From positions 58,150 to 71,872 of the forward strand of contig NWUY0300011371.1 of the NCBI GenBank assembly GCA_004151065.3: DNA of 13,723 nucleotides. The letters are read 5' to 3'. This DNA is from Larix sibirica. Its lineage: Eukaryota; Streptophyta; Pinopsida; Pinales; Pinaceae. The notes under the pieces are model-generated. The model saw nothing but the letters and a program-made list of their open reading frames with translations. It was not told the origin of the DNA and searched no databases. The position numbers and the translations under genes are program-made. Shown here in pieces: positions 1 to 8,207 of the stretch; positions within the stretch are counted from its first letter, which is position 1; each line of letters begins with the position of its first letter.

Positions 1-53
1 TGAATTAGATAGCATATATTTTCACCAACAAAGCTCTTTCCTCTTCTGAATCT

Positions 54-623
54 TTGTGGGTCTCAAACTTGTTAGTTTTGAGCTCTCTTCAGTCCAAAAT
101 CTCACTAAGGCCCTCTTGGGCCCTAAATCTATCCCAAAATGACTTTCTGGTATGGAAGGAAAAGCATTATCAGGGTGTCCTCTTCTTTTATGGAGCGTTG
201 AAAGGAAATCCAGGGGTGGCAGGTGTAGGAGGGGTCGTTTACGACCCAGGAGGTAACAAGTTATTCCAGTGAATGTGGGGATTAGGAAGGAGAACTAACA
301 ACCAAGTTGAATGGGTGGCCCTTCTCCAGGGGGTTGAAGTAATGGTGTCCCTGCACATAGAACAATATTCTCTCTTCGGAGACTCCAAGATTGTTATTCA
401 GAGAATGATAAACATTCAAAAAGGCCGTTATAAGAATTTGAATAGAATTCAAAAAAGAATTGTTTCAGTCATCCATGATATCTCTAGGATCCAGTTCTTT
501 CACATCCTAAGGCACAATAACGTGGATGCTGATACCATGGGAAATCAAGGAGCTAGCATAAAAGAAGGTTTCATTGTCTTGAATCAAGACCCCGCCCATA
601 TCAAATGGTCCCCTTGTTTTTGA
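54..623 (+). pseudogene. Broken RNase H-like domain (RVT_3 type)
   Basis: This frame reads as a plant RNase H-like domain of the kind found in plant retroelements and as loose domesticated copies. The hallmark G-[AL]-x-K-G-N-P-G block is at codons 47-54, followed by a glycine-rich G-x-G-G-V-V strand. An N-N-Q-x-E helix, an L-F-G-D-S strand and a late N-N-x-D-A-D segment come later. An in-frame TGA at 270-272 splits the frame in two; the family normally reads through here with a W-G-L-G stretch, which is still present. The first catalytic Asp, expected just before the G-A-x-K-G-N-P-G block, is Tyr (TAT, 189-191). The Glu and the two later Asp residues are visible. The stop and the lost Asp argue for a pseudogene. 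Family membership is recognised from motifs; the parent element (LINE, other retroelement or host paralogue) is not clear. Confidence 0.65.
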
Positions 624-946
624 ACATTCTTTCTACCCACTCTATGGGGGCAAACATGCATCGACACCCTCACGTTATCCATACAAGTGGATTCCATAGT
701 AGATCAGGATTTAAATCCCACCCTTGGGCAATCCTCTCTCACATTAATGGAGGTAGTTGTGGCATGAAAATGGAAGCATGCGAAGTTATGTCGTTCCCTC
801 GAGGCTCCCGTTCGCATGATTCTTTTCTAGCAGAAAGGACAGTGTTTCATATGGTTGTGTTTGGTACAGAAGCCTTCACCTGTGATGCATTGTATTTCAG
901 AACCGACCTGTGTATTTCTCTCTGCTCTCTCTCAAATAATAGGAGA
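624..946. other. Spacer between two broken reading frames
   Basis: The plus-strand frame shared with the next entry is open from 605, but the peptide it gives here matches nothing I recognise and has no domain-like pattern. A pyrimidine-rich stretch (about 915-935) precedes the ATG at 947. I see no supported gene here; it may be an untranslated leader. Confidence 0.4.
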
Positions 947-1438
947 ATGAATATGGGCAATATGTTGAAGGATCTTCGAGAGATTAAGGTGGTGCACCAA
1001 GACATCAGGAAGAACGCCTGCAATGCCTTCGAACTCTCCAAAGTTGTTCTGGATGAAAGCAGACAAATTGGCCTTGATCTCAACTAGATGGATTCTAGAT
1101 TGGAGGATGTGGAAACTAGTGTCCGTGTCCATGTCAGTGAGCTTAAAGAATTGCAGAAAGAAGTCAAGGGTATAAAATACCAACAACAGGCCAACTTTGG
1201 AGGTCTTAAGCATTTCTTGTTCACTTTGAAAGGGCAGTTATTTGATACTTTTCAAAGCGGAAATGACAAGATTGAGGCTCGTTTGGCTCAAATGGAAGAT
1301 TTGTTGAGCAACCTGAAGGAATAAACCAGGAAGCAGAACGATCCAACAGACCCAGAAACCCAGCATGAAGACAACTCCCTGATCGAAGACGACTCGCTCA
1401 TGCATGAAGAAATTCCTCTTGCTCAAATTCAAGAATGA
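947..1438 (+). pseudogene. Broken coiled-coil protein with acidic tail, family unknown
   Basis: One frame runs from an ATG at 947 to a TGA at 1436-1438, about 163 codons, interrupted by TAG at 1085-1087 and TAA at 1322-1324. The first two parts are rich in Leu, Lys, Glu and Gln with heptad-like spacing, as in E-L-K-E-L-Q-K-E-V-K and M-E-D-L-L-S-N-L-K-E, suggesting a long coiled coil. After the second stop the frame continues as an acidic tail (D-N-S-L-I-E-D-D-S-L-M-H-E-E). Persistence of protein-like composition across both stops suggests a once-continuous gene that has decayed. It follows the RNase H remnant by about 320 bases on the same strand, so both may come from one element. I do not recognise the family. 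The frame is open upstream to 605; I chose 947 because protein-like composition begins there. Confidence 0.4.
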
Positions 1439-1830
1439 AGATGCATACTCTCCTTGTTTTTGTTTTGTTAGATGTTTTTCTGCATTTATATATGTAACCA
1501 GTTTGTTAGGATTTACCCGGTAAAAGGTAGTAGTTATGAACAATTAGAAGGAACAATATCCAAGATTGAACAACTTATTTTTTCAATCCTGGAAGACTCA
1601 ATACCCAGGATATGGTTAATCCTTCAAGGAAGGGAATTTTGTAAATTATCCTCTGTTTAATATAACACTTTTCGCGTTTCTGTTAAAAAAGGGGTAGAGT
1701 GGGGCCAAGGGGAGTTGTAACTCCCACTAAATCAAGGAAGCATATCCAAATTAGAATTTCAAAGAGGATAAATGTATACCTCAGGTCAAAATAACATTAT
1801 AGAGGTAGTTATGGTGTCCCAAAGGATCTT

Positions 1831-1880
1831 TCTCTCATAAAAATAATATTTATTAATATTTTATTGATATTTTTGAGAGA
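1831..1880. repeat. Imperfect AT-rich inverted repeat
   Basis: TCTCTCATAAAAATAATA (1831-1848) faces TATTGATATTTTTGAGAGA (1862-1880). The arms pair over about 17 positions with small bulges around a 13-nt AT loop. The TCTCTCA/TGAGAGA ends pair perfectly. It could be a hairpin in an LTR or the remains of a small inverted-repeat element. No flanking target duplication is evident. Confidence 0.45.
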
Positions 1881-2959
1881 GAAGTCTCTAGAAGAGAATG
1901 AAGAGTTATAAAAGAAGAGTGAGGGAACCTGTTTGGGAAGTTTTGGAAAAATTATTTATGATATTGGATAGATCTTATGGATTTCAAATTGGGAGATGTG
2001 CCTCTTGCATTTATGATTGGTTTCAATGGTGAAGGATTCCAACCTAGATAGTGTGAGAGGAGAGATCATCCATACCTCTTAATTGTTCTTCATTGTTGGT
2101 GATTGAGAGGAGGAATCACATCGATTTCTCTACAAAGCTTGGTAGATATGAATGTATTGAGTGTTTATTTGCAGTTTATAGGATTTGACAGTGTTTTGGT
2201 TTGCATTCATGTTTTTTTAGCGATGTTTGATAGTGTTTGGAATTTCTTAGTGTTGGCTTGGAAGTTATTTGCTGCGGGTGTTCCAAATATTAAACCGGTG
2301 CTAGAGGAGATGAAATGGATCTTATGGTTCAACTATTTTTTAGTACTTCTAGTATGTGAGACCAATTCCATTTTTTTTAGATCATCGTTTCTAGTTGGGA
2401 ACACTTTTATTTTTGTCGAAAAAGGTTTATGTTTTGCCCGATATATTGCCATTTTACTGGATCCATGAGTTGGAGTTTTGTTTCGAAATTTTCTTATGGT
2501 TGAGGAGGGTGCACCCATGGATGTCCAAATATCTTGAAGGGTTTTCTATTGACTATATAACCTTCATATCTCATAGAGGGTGCATATGATAGGACATATA
2601 TACAAGTTGGAGGTCGAGATTTTGCTTGTGGAGGGCGCACTAGTTGAAGGAGATCTCACATTTGGAGTTGACATTTCCCCCCTCTTCTCTTCTATTCATT
2701 TGCATCCATTCCTCATCCCTTGTATCATGTTTCTTTTATGTATTTGTATTTTTTGTAGAATCTATCATTGTTCTTATTGTAAACATTCATTTCATAATAA
2801 GACTCACAATGTTTTCCCCATATTGTGTTCAATATTCAAGTTACTTATTGATATATGAGTAGATCTATAAATATGGCTATGAAATCTTAATGTATTGTGC
2901 ATTAAACTTTCATTGAAGCACCATGAAGTTTGTTAGTGGTTGAATTGGGTTTATTTTGG

Positions 2960-3022
2960 AGTGTTTGGGTCGATTTGGAGTGGTTTGGAAAGAATTCGAG
3001 TTGCTTGGGAAGTGTTTGGGTC
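2960..3022. repeat. Short GT-rich direct repeat
   Basis: AGTGTTTGGGTC occurs at 2960-2971 and again at 3011-3022. The sequence between and around is also GT-rich (TTTGGAGTGG, TTGGGAAG), so this may be a decayed local duplication with a spacing of about 51 bases. Function unknown. Confidence 0.4.
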
Positions 3023-3501
3023 CATTCAAAAACCAATGTTTTCTTTGTGGTGAAATCTCAACCAATATTCCTAGATCCGAGTTGTTATTTGTGGAGCTAT
3101 TAGTATTTGATTAAATATGAAATATATTTCATTTTTACTATTACATTGAGCCATAAAATATTATCTTGAACCTGGTGATATGGTTAGTACCTTCAATGCT
3201 TCGATATTGATGATAAAGAGGTTGCATACAAAGTGTTCGAAGAAAGTAATGAACCAAACTTAATAACTAGATCTCAAAACTTTATATCATATATGATTTG
3301 GCACATTACAATGGTTTCAATTATATTTTGTGGGCTGCACGTCATTATTCAAATCCAAAATTATATATAAACTCCATTAGTATTAAAGCAAATACCTCCA
3401 TTGGGAAAAAATGGAAATCAATACCTTTTTTGTTGAAAATCTTGGGGTTAATATTCCTAATTTTTAATTGGGGATACTACAAATGCCTAGACTTACCTCC
3501 A

Positions 3502-3692
3502 AGGAAGGTTCACAAACTGTTCAAAATTTCACTGGTAACTAAATTATGGTTTAGACAAGAGATGCCCTTACTCAGTAATTATTCCAGAAAAAAAAACAGT
3601 GGGATACCTTACACTAGCATGCCACTATCAATCAATGCACCATAATTATCTCTGAGGAAGGTTCATACATAGTGCGTAGATTCACTGGCAAC
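3502..3692. repeat. Diverged 38-bp direct repeat, 153-bp spacing
   Basis: Units 3502-3539 and 3655-3692 align without gaps. They share AGGAAGGTTCA at the start and TTCACTGG[T/C]AAC at the end, with 28 of 38 positions identical. Both units translate in the same relative frame to related peptides (E-G-S-x-x-V-x-x-F-T-G-N). That suggests a decayed tandemly repeated coding or structured sequence of period about 153. A weaker third resemblance starts near 3218. The region carries no recognisable gag or protease although it lies just upstream of a gypsy pol remnant. Confidence 0.5.
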
Positions 3693-3825
3693 GAAGCATG
3701 AGTTCAACATGGTAGTCAAATCCCAAAATTTTTATAGGGTCAAATCACAGTTCAAAACCTGCACCCCACCAAGGAAGTCAGTTTACCAACAAATCATAAA
3801 CCATGGACTTCTCTCGCATTTGTGC

Positions 3826-4650
3826 AAGCAACTACCCCTTAAGAGGGATATCAATTTCATAATCGGTTCAGTACCGGAAGTTGTTCTAATGTATGAATCT
3901 ATTTACAGAATGAGTATGTCTCAATTGAAGGAATTGCATATGCAATTAGAAGAATTGTTGAAGAAGGGTTATGTACACCCTGGTGTATCACCATGGGGAG
4001 TGCCTTCCCTCTTCATGAGAAAGAAGGATGGTACCTTGAGGTTATGCGTGGATTATAGAAAACTCAACAAATCCACCATTAAAAACATGTACCCCTTACT
4101 AAGGATTGATGATCTATTCAATCATCTATGAGGAGAAAGAGTCTTCTCTAAAATCGACTTGAGATCGGGCTATCATCAAGTACGTATCAAGGACAGAGAT
4201 ATTAGTAAAATTGGTCTTAGAGCTAGGCTTGGACATTATGAATACATGGTTTTTTCTTTCAGATTGACAAATGCACCAACCATATTTATGTGCCTAATGA
4301 ATGGTGAATTCATAAAATTTTCAGATAAGTTTATTATTGTATTCCTGTATGATATATTAATCTACTCCAAGGAAGAGGAAGAACATGAAGAACATATGAA
4401 AGTAACCTTAGAAATTTTGAGAGAGAATTAGCTATATGATAAGCTGAGCAAGTGTAATTTTTATCAAAAGAAGCTTTTATACCTAGGCCACATTATTTTC
4501 GGAGAAGGAGTGACCATAGACCCTACAAAAATAAAATCTATACAAGAATGGCCCACTCCATGAAATGTAACTAAGGTAAGATATTTTATGGGGTTGGCTA
4601 GATATTATAGGAGATTTATTTAATATTTCTCCAGGATAGCCAATCCCATT
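3826..4650 (+). pseudogene. pol: Ty3/gypsy reverse transcriptase, broken
   Basis: RT copied the element's RNA into DNA in the virus-like particle. Visible in order are the linker L-P-L-K-R-D, the S-P-W-G-V-P-S strand with [13 protein letters not shown], then F-S-K-I-D-L-R-S-G-Y-H-Q (first catalytic Asp present). After these come L-T-N-A-P with a following F-M-C-L-M-N, and the active-site strand. That strand reads V-F-L-Y-D-I-L-I-Y-S: the first Asp of the usual F-L-D-D is Tyr (TAT, 4348-4350). Downstream are L-S-K-C-N-F and Y-L-G-H, then the connection segment with M-G-L-A-R-Y-Y-R-R-F. Stops interrupt at 4129, 4429, 4561 and 4621. Enzyme identity is very secure; activity is excluded by the stops. 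Confidence 0.93.
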
Positions 4651-5135
4651 ACATCTTTATAGAAGAAAGGTGGGAAATTCATTTGGAACTGGAAATGTGA
4701 AGATAGTTTTAGACTTCTAAAAGAATTACTGTGCTCCAATTTTAAAGATTGCATATCCAAATAAGGAATATGTAGTATGCACAGAAACATCTCCAGAAGG
4801 ACTTGGTGGAATTTTGATGCAAGAAGGACATGTGATAATGTTATGAATCATGAAAATTGAAGGAGCGTGAAAAGAGGTATGCAACGCATGATATAAATCT
4901 TGCTTCCATAGTACACGTATTGAGAATGTGGAGGCATTAACTCATGGCTAATAGATTTGAGTTGAATTCGGATCATCATAACTTAAAGAATTTGTTTGAA
5001 CAACCCAACTTAAATGCTCATCAAGCTAGATGGATGGAATTACTGAGCAAATTTAATTTTGAAATTAAGCATATCAAGGGAAAATAAAATCGAGTTGCAT
5101 ACGATCTTAGTAGAAGAAATCAACTAATGGTGATT
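4651..5135 (+). pseudogene. pol: Ty3/gypsy RNase H domain, broken
   Basis: This is the RNase H that removes template RNA during reverse transcription, continuing the RT frame after two frame changes (near 4733 and 4838). Recognisable blocks are V-V-C-T-E-T-S-P-E-G-L-G-G-I-L-M-Q, then Y-A-T-H-D-I-N-L-A-S and L-R-M-W-R-H. After these come S-D-H-H-N-L, Q-A-R-W-M-E-L and I-K-H-I-K-G-K. In the family the first block has C-T-D (here Glu, 4784-4786), the second has L-E-L (here Asn, 4896-4898), and V-A-D-A-L near the end is V-A-Y-D-L here. Only the S-D-H Asp of the four acidic catalytic positions is clearly kept. Stops lie at 4660, 4851, 4938 and 5085. Family consensus is from memory. Confidence 0.88.
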
Positions 5136-5246
5136 ATAGCCATCAGTAATTGGAAATCATATTTGAAGAGTAGATTTATGGAAGCATTGAGTTCTAATGA
5201 ACATTATTTGTAAGTTAAGACAATATTACAGTCAGGAAATGCACCT

Positions 5247-6119
5247 TTGAAATATATGTTTTATAGTTTGAAGGAGGATGGAATTCTCATGTACAAAAAT
5301 AAAATTTATGTACATGAAAGGGATGGATTGAAGAAAATCATTCTGCAAAAGATGCATAATGTTCCCTATGCTGGCTATCATGGCTATCAACAAACCATTT
5401 CAGTTGTTAAGAAGGAGTATTATTGGTCGAGCATGAAGAAATATATATCAAGGTTCATTTCTAAGTGCTTTGAATGTCAAAGGATTAATTGAAAGCGTAT
5501 AGATACTAATGGCCTACTCCACCCATTTCCAATTCTGGAGTGGAAAAGGGACGTGGTCACCATCGAATTTATCACTAAATTACCAAGGAGAGTGAGGCAG
5601 CATGACTCCATTATGGTAGTGGTTGATAAAAATTGACAAAATATGCTCATTTTATATATGTCCAATCAATATTCAAATAATCAAATATTGCAAATATTTA
5701 TATGAAATAATTATCTAGGCTACATGGGATTCCCAAGGAAATTGTTTTAGATCGAGATTCCAAGTTCACTTACAACTTTTGCAAAATTTTGTTTAAGGAT
5801 TTTGGAACCAAAATCAATGTCAGCACAACCTGTCATCCAAAAAATGGATGGGAAGACTAAGCGAGTTAATCAAATCATTGAAGATATGTTGAAAATGTAT
5901 GTAATGGACAAACGTAACAAGTGGGAAGAATACCTATATTTGGTATAGTTTGCCTATAAAAATGGATACCAAGCATCATTGAGGATGAGTTCATTTGAAG
6001 CCTTATATGGTAGAAGGTGCAATGTTCCATTGAAATGGGACAAACCTGTGTATAAATTGGTAGCTAGACCTAAAATGTTATAGGATATGGAAGATCAAGT
6101 GGCCAAAATCAAATAGAAT
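5247..6119 (+). pseudogene. pol: Ty3/gypsy integrase (zinc-binding and catalytic core), broken
   Basis: Integrase joined the cDNA to host DNA. The N-terminal zinc-binding region shows K-M-H-N-V-P-Y-A-G-Y-H-G-Y and later C-F-E-C; the second His of H-H-C-C appears shifted or replaced by Tyr. The core follows with L-H-P-F-P-I-L-E-W, V-V-T-I-E-F-I and H-D-S-I-M-V-V-V-D-K. Next are V-L-D-R-D-S-K-F, then D-G-K-T-K-R-V-N-Q and F-E-A-L-Y-G-R. Of the D-D-E triad, the first Asp is Glu (5565-5567), the second Asp is kept (5750-5752), and the Glu is Lys (5859-5861). Frame changes occur at about 5631 and at 5846 (one extra base). Stops lie at 5490, 5678, 5708, 5946, 6081 and 6114. A further stop at 5211 lies in the spacer just before this domain. 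Confidence 0.92.
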
Positions 6120-6545
6120 TTGAAAGTAGCACAAGATAGACATAAAAGTTATGCGGACAAGGGAAGGAGGTATAGATCATTCCAAGTGGGAGACAAAGTA
6201 TTCTTGAAATTTAGAGGCAAGAAAAGTTCATTGAGTATGGGAAACTCTAAGAAGTTGGAATCCAAGTTTTGTGGACCATTTGAGGTCCTAATTAGAGTTG
6301 GAACAGTAGCATATGAGTTGGCCCTACCTCCCACTGTTAAAGTACAAAATGTTGTTCATGTTTCAATATTGAAGAAGTATGTACATGATCCTAATCATAT
6401 ACCTGATAGGTCTTTGATACAAGAAGAACCAGAAGGGGAAATTTAGGTTGAACCAATCTGCATATTGGACAGAAGGATCAAGACACTCAGGAATAGGGCC
6501 ATAGGACATGTAAAGGTACAATGGACCCATTACATCCCTGAAGAA

Positions 6546-6550
6546 GCTAC
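6546..6550. repeat. Left target-site duplication of the solo LTR
   Basis: GCTAC here and TCTAC at 7184-7188 flank the inserted LTR and match at four of five positions. A 5-bp target duplication is usual for copia and gypsy integration. Removing one copy plus the insert restores the pol reading frame. Confidence 0.6.
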
Positions 6551-6729
6551 TATAATATTTTTTCATGTATAGATATGGGTACATAAACTAACTATATATG
6601 CAATGAGAAACAAATCTACCATCAAATCATGATGTAATAAATGGATAACATTGATTATTACATAATAAACTTAGAATGGAAGAGAAAAGAATGATCAAGT
6701 TCATTGAATAACTTAATGGAGAAGCTTAC

Positions 6730-6741
6730 AATATATAGAGA
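6730..6741 (-). promoter_or_regulatory. TATA-like box of the solo LTR
   Basis: On the minus strand this reads CTCTATATATTG, lying 443-454 bases from the LTR start and followed by a leader-like stretch (R/U5 position). It is a plausible retrotransposon promoter core; activity is unknown. Confidence 0.45.
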
Positions 6742-6833
6742 GGAAATTCAAATTTACCATGCCATGCTAAAGGACTAGTTAGGATTAACTTAGAGCAAAT
6801 AACCCCAGTTAGTCATGCAAACTTATCTATACT

Positions 6834-6920
6834 GAGTTGAACTATCGTGAACTAAACTGAACTGAACTAACATGTATTGAACTAAACTGAAATGGAAAAC
6901 ACTAAACGGAACTGAACTGG
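6834..6920. repeat. Degenerate ACTGA/ACTAA pentanucleotide repeat inside the solo LTR
   Basis: Units of GAACT, AAACT and GAACTGAACT recur. The 13-mer GAACTAAACTGAA occurs at 6849-6861 and 6879-6891, 30 bases apart. This is a simple-sequence expansion in the U3 part of the inserted LTR. Confidence 0.6.
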
Positions 6921-7183
6921 GGCGCTAATGTCAGTATAATACCAAATAGGAATAGTTAGGTTCAGTTAGGACCTCAATCAGTGGGGCACACATAGTCTTC
7001 ATTTAACTGCCTCCTTAAATCAGAGAATGTGCCCCAAATTTAGGGAATATGTGCACTCAAATCAAGGAGTGCAACCCCAAATCTATGGTTTTGGTGTATG
7101 TGTGACTCGGGAGGTGAATTTTGGTGTGGTTGGGCCCATTAGAATCAACATGTTAGGGTCTAGGTGGGTTATTTATTCTAACA

Positions 7184-7188
7184 TCTAC
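7184..7188. repeat. Right target-site duplication of the solo LTR
   Basis: TCTAC, partner of GCTAC at 6546-6550. The gypsy pol reading frame resumes immediately after it. Confidence 0.6.
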
Positions 7189-7310
7189 CAGAAAAATGGA
7201 AGAAGCTATGCGGTTTGAATACCCATATCTATTTTGATGATTTTGAAATGTAAATAAAATTTGAAACATATTTTTTGGATAATGAAACACCAAGGACGAT
7301 GTTAAATCTA

Positions 7311-7323
7311 AGGGGGAGGGGAA
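7311..7323 (+). other. Polypurine tract of the gypsy element
   Basis: AGGGGGAGGGGAA lies 73 bases after the pol stop and directly against the LTR start. A purine run in this place primes plus-strand DNA synthesis in LTR retrotransposons. Position and composition both fit. Confidence 0.8.
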
Positions 7324-7526
7324 TTTAACACCTCATTTTTGGACCCCTGATGTAATTATGCAAATTTTGATGATGAAATTCCCTGCAATGCTGAACAAAA
7401 TGTATTTTGAAAAATTAATATAAAAAAAGAGTTGGTTGTGGCTGCTAGGAAAATGCTAAAGAGAATAGGGGACTATGAATTCACCATTGAGAAAGAAATA
7501 GGGTTGTAGACAACTTAAAGGGGGGT

Positions 7527-7533
7527 TATAAAA
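7527..7533 (+). promoter_or_regulatory. TATA box of the gypsy LTR
   Basis: TATAAAA, preceded by a G-rich run, lies 204 bases into the LTR. This is the place expected for the U3/R promoter of a plant gypsy element. No transcript evidence can be drawn from sequence alone. Confidence 0.5.
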
Positions 7534-7946
7534 TGGCCCTAGATTTACCCTTGACCCTTAAATTATTTTAATCATACTTTAATCTTATTAACCTTTAGAA
7601 CGTTATAGTATATCCTTCATGCAAAACAAAGGTTTAGTGGCATGATAAATCGGAGGTTTAATAACTTATGGCATGTGAGTCTTTGGAAAAATACCACATG
7701 GGCGATGTTTTCCATGGAGCTAAAGGCATGCATGAAGGAAGAATTGAGACACGAACTCTCACACAAAGACATATGAACTCTCTAAATCTCTCACTTAGAC
7801 AGATGTAGGAGAAGTCCATGGTTTATGATTTTGTCAATGAACTGACTATCCCGGTGGGGTGTTAGTTCTAAACTATCATTCGACCCAATAAAATTGTTGG
7901 GAGTTAACTGCCATGTTGGACCCATGTTTTACTGCCATTGAATTTA

Positions 7947-8207
7947 TGAATTGTGTATGAACTTTCCGTGAAGATAATTATGGTACATTGGTTGAAAGTA
8001 GTGGCCTAGTGTAAGGTATCCTACTATATTGTTTCTGGAGTAAATAATGAGGAAGGGACTTTCATGTATAAACTATAATTGAGTTACCAGTGAAATTTTG
8101 AATGGTGTGTGAACCTTCCTCGGAGATAATTGTGGGAATTGTTTAATAGTGATGGCCTAGTGTAAGGAATTTCATTGCTTTGTTCTGGAATAGATACTGA
8201 GGAAGGG
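7947..8207 (+). repeat. Diverged tandem duplication inside the gypsy LTR
   Basis: Segment 7947-8057 is repeated at 8099-8207 with about 151 bases between equivalent points. Shared blocks include TGGCCTAGTGTAAGG (8002-8016 and 8153-8167), AGATAATT, and TGAGGAAGGGA near each end. By eye roughly three quarters of positions match. This lengthens the R/U5 part of the LTR. Confidence 0.75.

Larger units (their letters stand above)
1439..3180. other. AT-rich gene-free region
   Basis: No convincing coding sequence is seen. Open frames here (for example 2103-2468) are hydrophobic, of low complexity and match no family I know. A TATAAAA lies at 1907-1913, and long T-rich tracts occur near 2690-2860. 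The overall look is of old LTR or untranslated retroelement sequence, but I could not locate TG...CA boundaries, a primer-binding site or a polypurine tract, so no element is called. Two local repeats are listed separately. Confidence 0.4.
6551..7183 (-). mobile_element. Solo LTR of a Ty1/copia-type element, nested in gypsy pol
   Basis: Read on the minus strand, the insert starts TGTTAGAATA (plus-strand 7174-7183), a typical copia LTR start. It has a TATA-like CTCTATATATTG (6730-6741) with a downstream leader, and ends ATGAAAAAATATTATA at 6551. The last dinucleotide is TA rather than the expected CA, as one C-to-T change would give. It is 633 bp long, contains no coding sequence or primer-binding site, and interrupts conserved pol codons exactly, with a near-perfect 5-bp duplication on each side. 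This is the structure expected after recombination between two LTRs deleted an element's interior. The frame 7027-7218 on the plus strand lies inside it and is not a gene. Confidence 0.75.
6120..7237 (+). pseudogene. pol: Integrase C-terminal domain and chromovirus tail, split by an insertion
   Basis: The first part, 6120-6550, contains D-R-H-K-S-Y-A-D, V-G-D-K-V-F-L, then the G-P-F/Y-like motif K-F-C-G-P-F-E-V and N-V-V-H-V-S-I-L-K-K-Y. After a TAG at 6444-6446 it continues with I-L-D-R-R-I-K-T-L-R-N-R-A-I and V-K-V-Q-W, the chromovirus C-terminal module. It stops matching after P-E-E-A at 6550. The end of the protein, K-M-E-E-A-M-R followed by Y-P-Y-L-F and TGA at 7235-7237, is found 638 bases later and is in the same frame once the inserted solo LTR and one target copy are discounted. 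In chromoviruses such a module can steer integration to chromatin marks; here it is only a relic. Confidence 0.85.

Noticed and set aside
2103-2468. 121-codon open frame
   Set aside because: Hydrophobic low-complexity peptide from T-rich DNA with no family pattern; probably chance.
3117-3132. Perfect 16-bp palindrome ATGAAATATATTTCAT
   Set aside because: Expected by chance at this AT content; nothing around it suggests a binding site.
3196-3370. Peptide resembling a PPR motif (A-Y-K-V-F-E-E then N-E-P-N-L-I-T)
   Set aside because: Only one partial motif, followed by unrelated hydrophobic residues and a stop. Too short to call a PPR gene.
3298-3645. 115-codon open frame
   Set aside because: Overlaps the diverged direct repeat in another frame and matches no gag or other domain.
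6540-7208. Ten-base identity GAAGAAGCTA on both sides of the insert as the target duplication
   Set aside because: Both copies are ordinary pol codons (E-E-A) that relatives have in both places. The GCTAC/TCTAC pair fits the LTR ends and frame better.
7027-7218. 63-codon open frame
   Set aside because: Lies almost wholly inside the inserted solo LTR and ends in the resumed gypsy pol in another frame.
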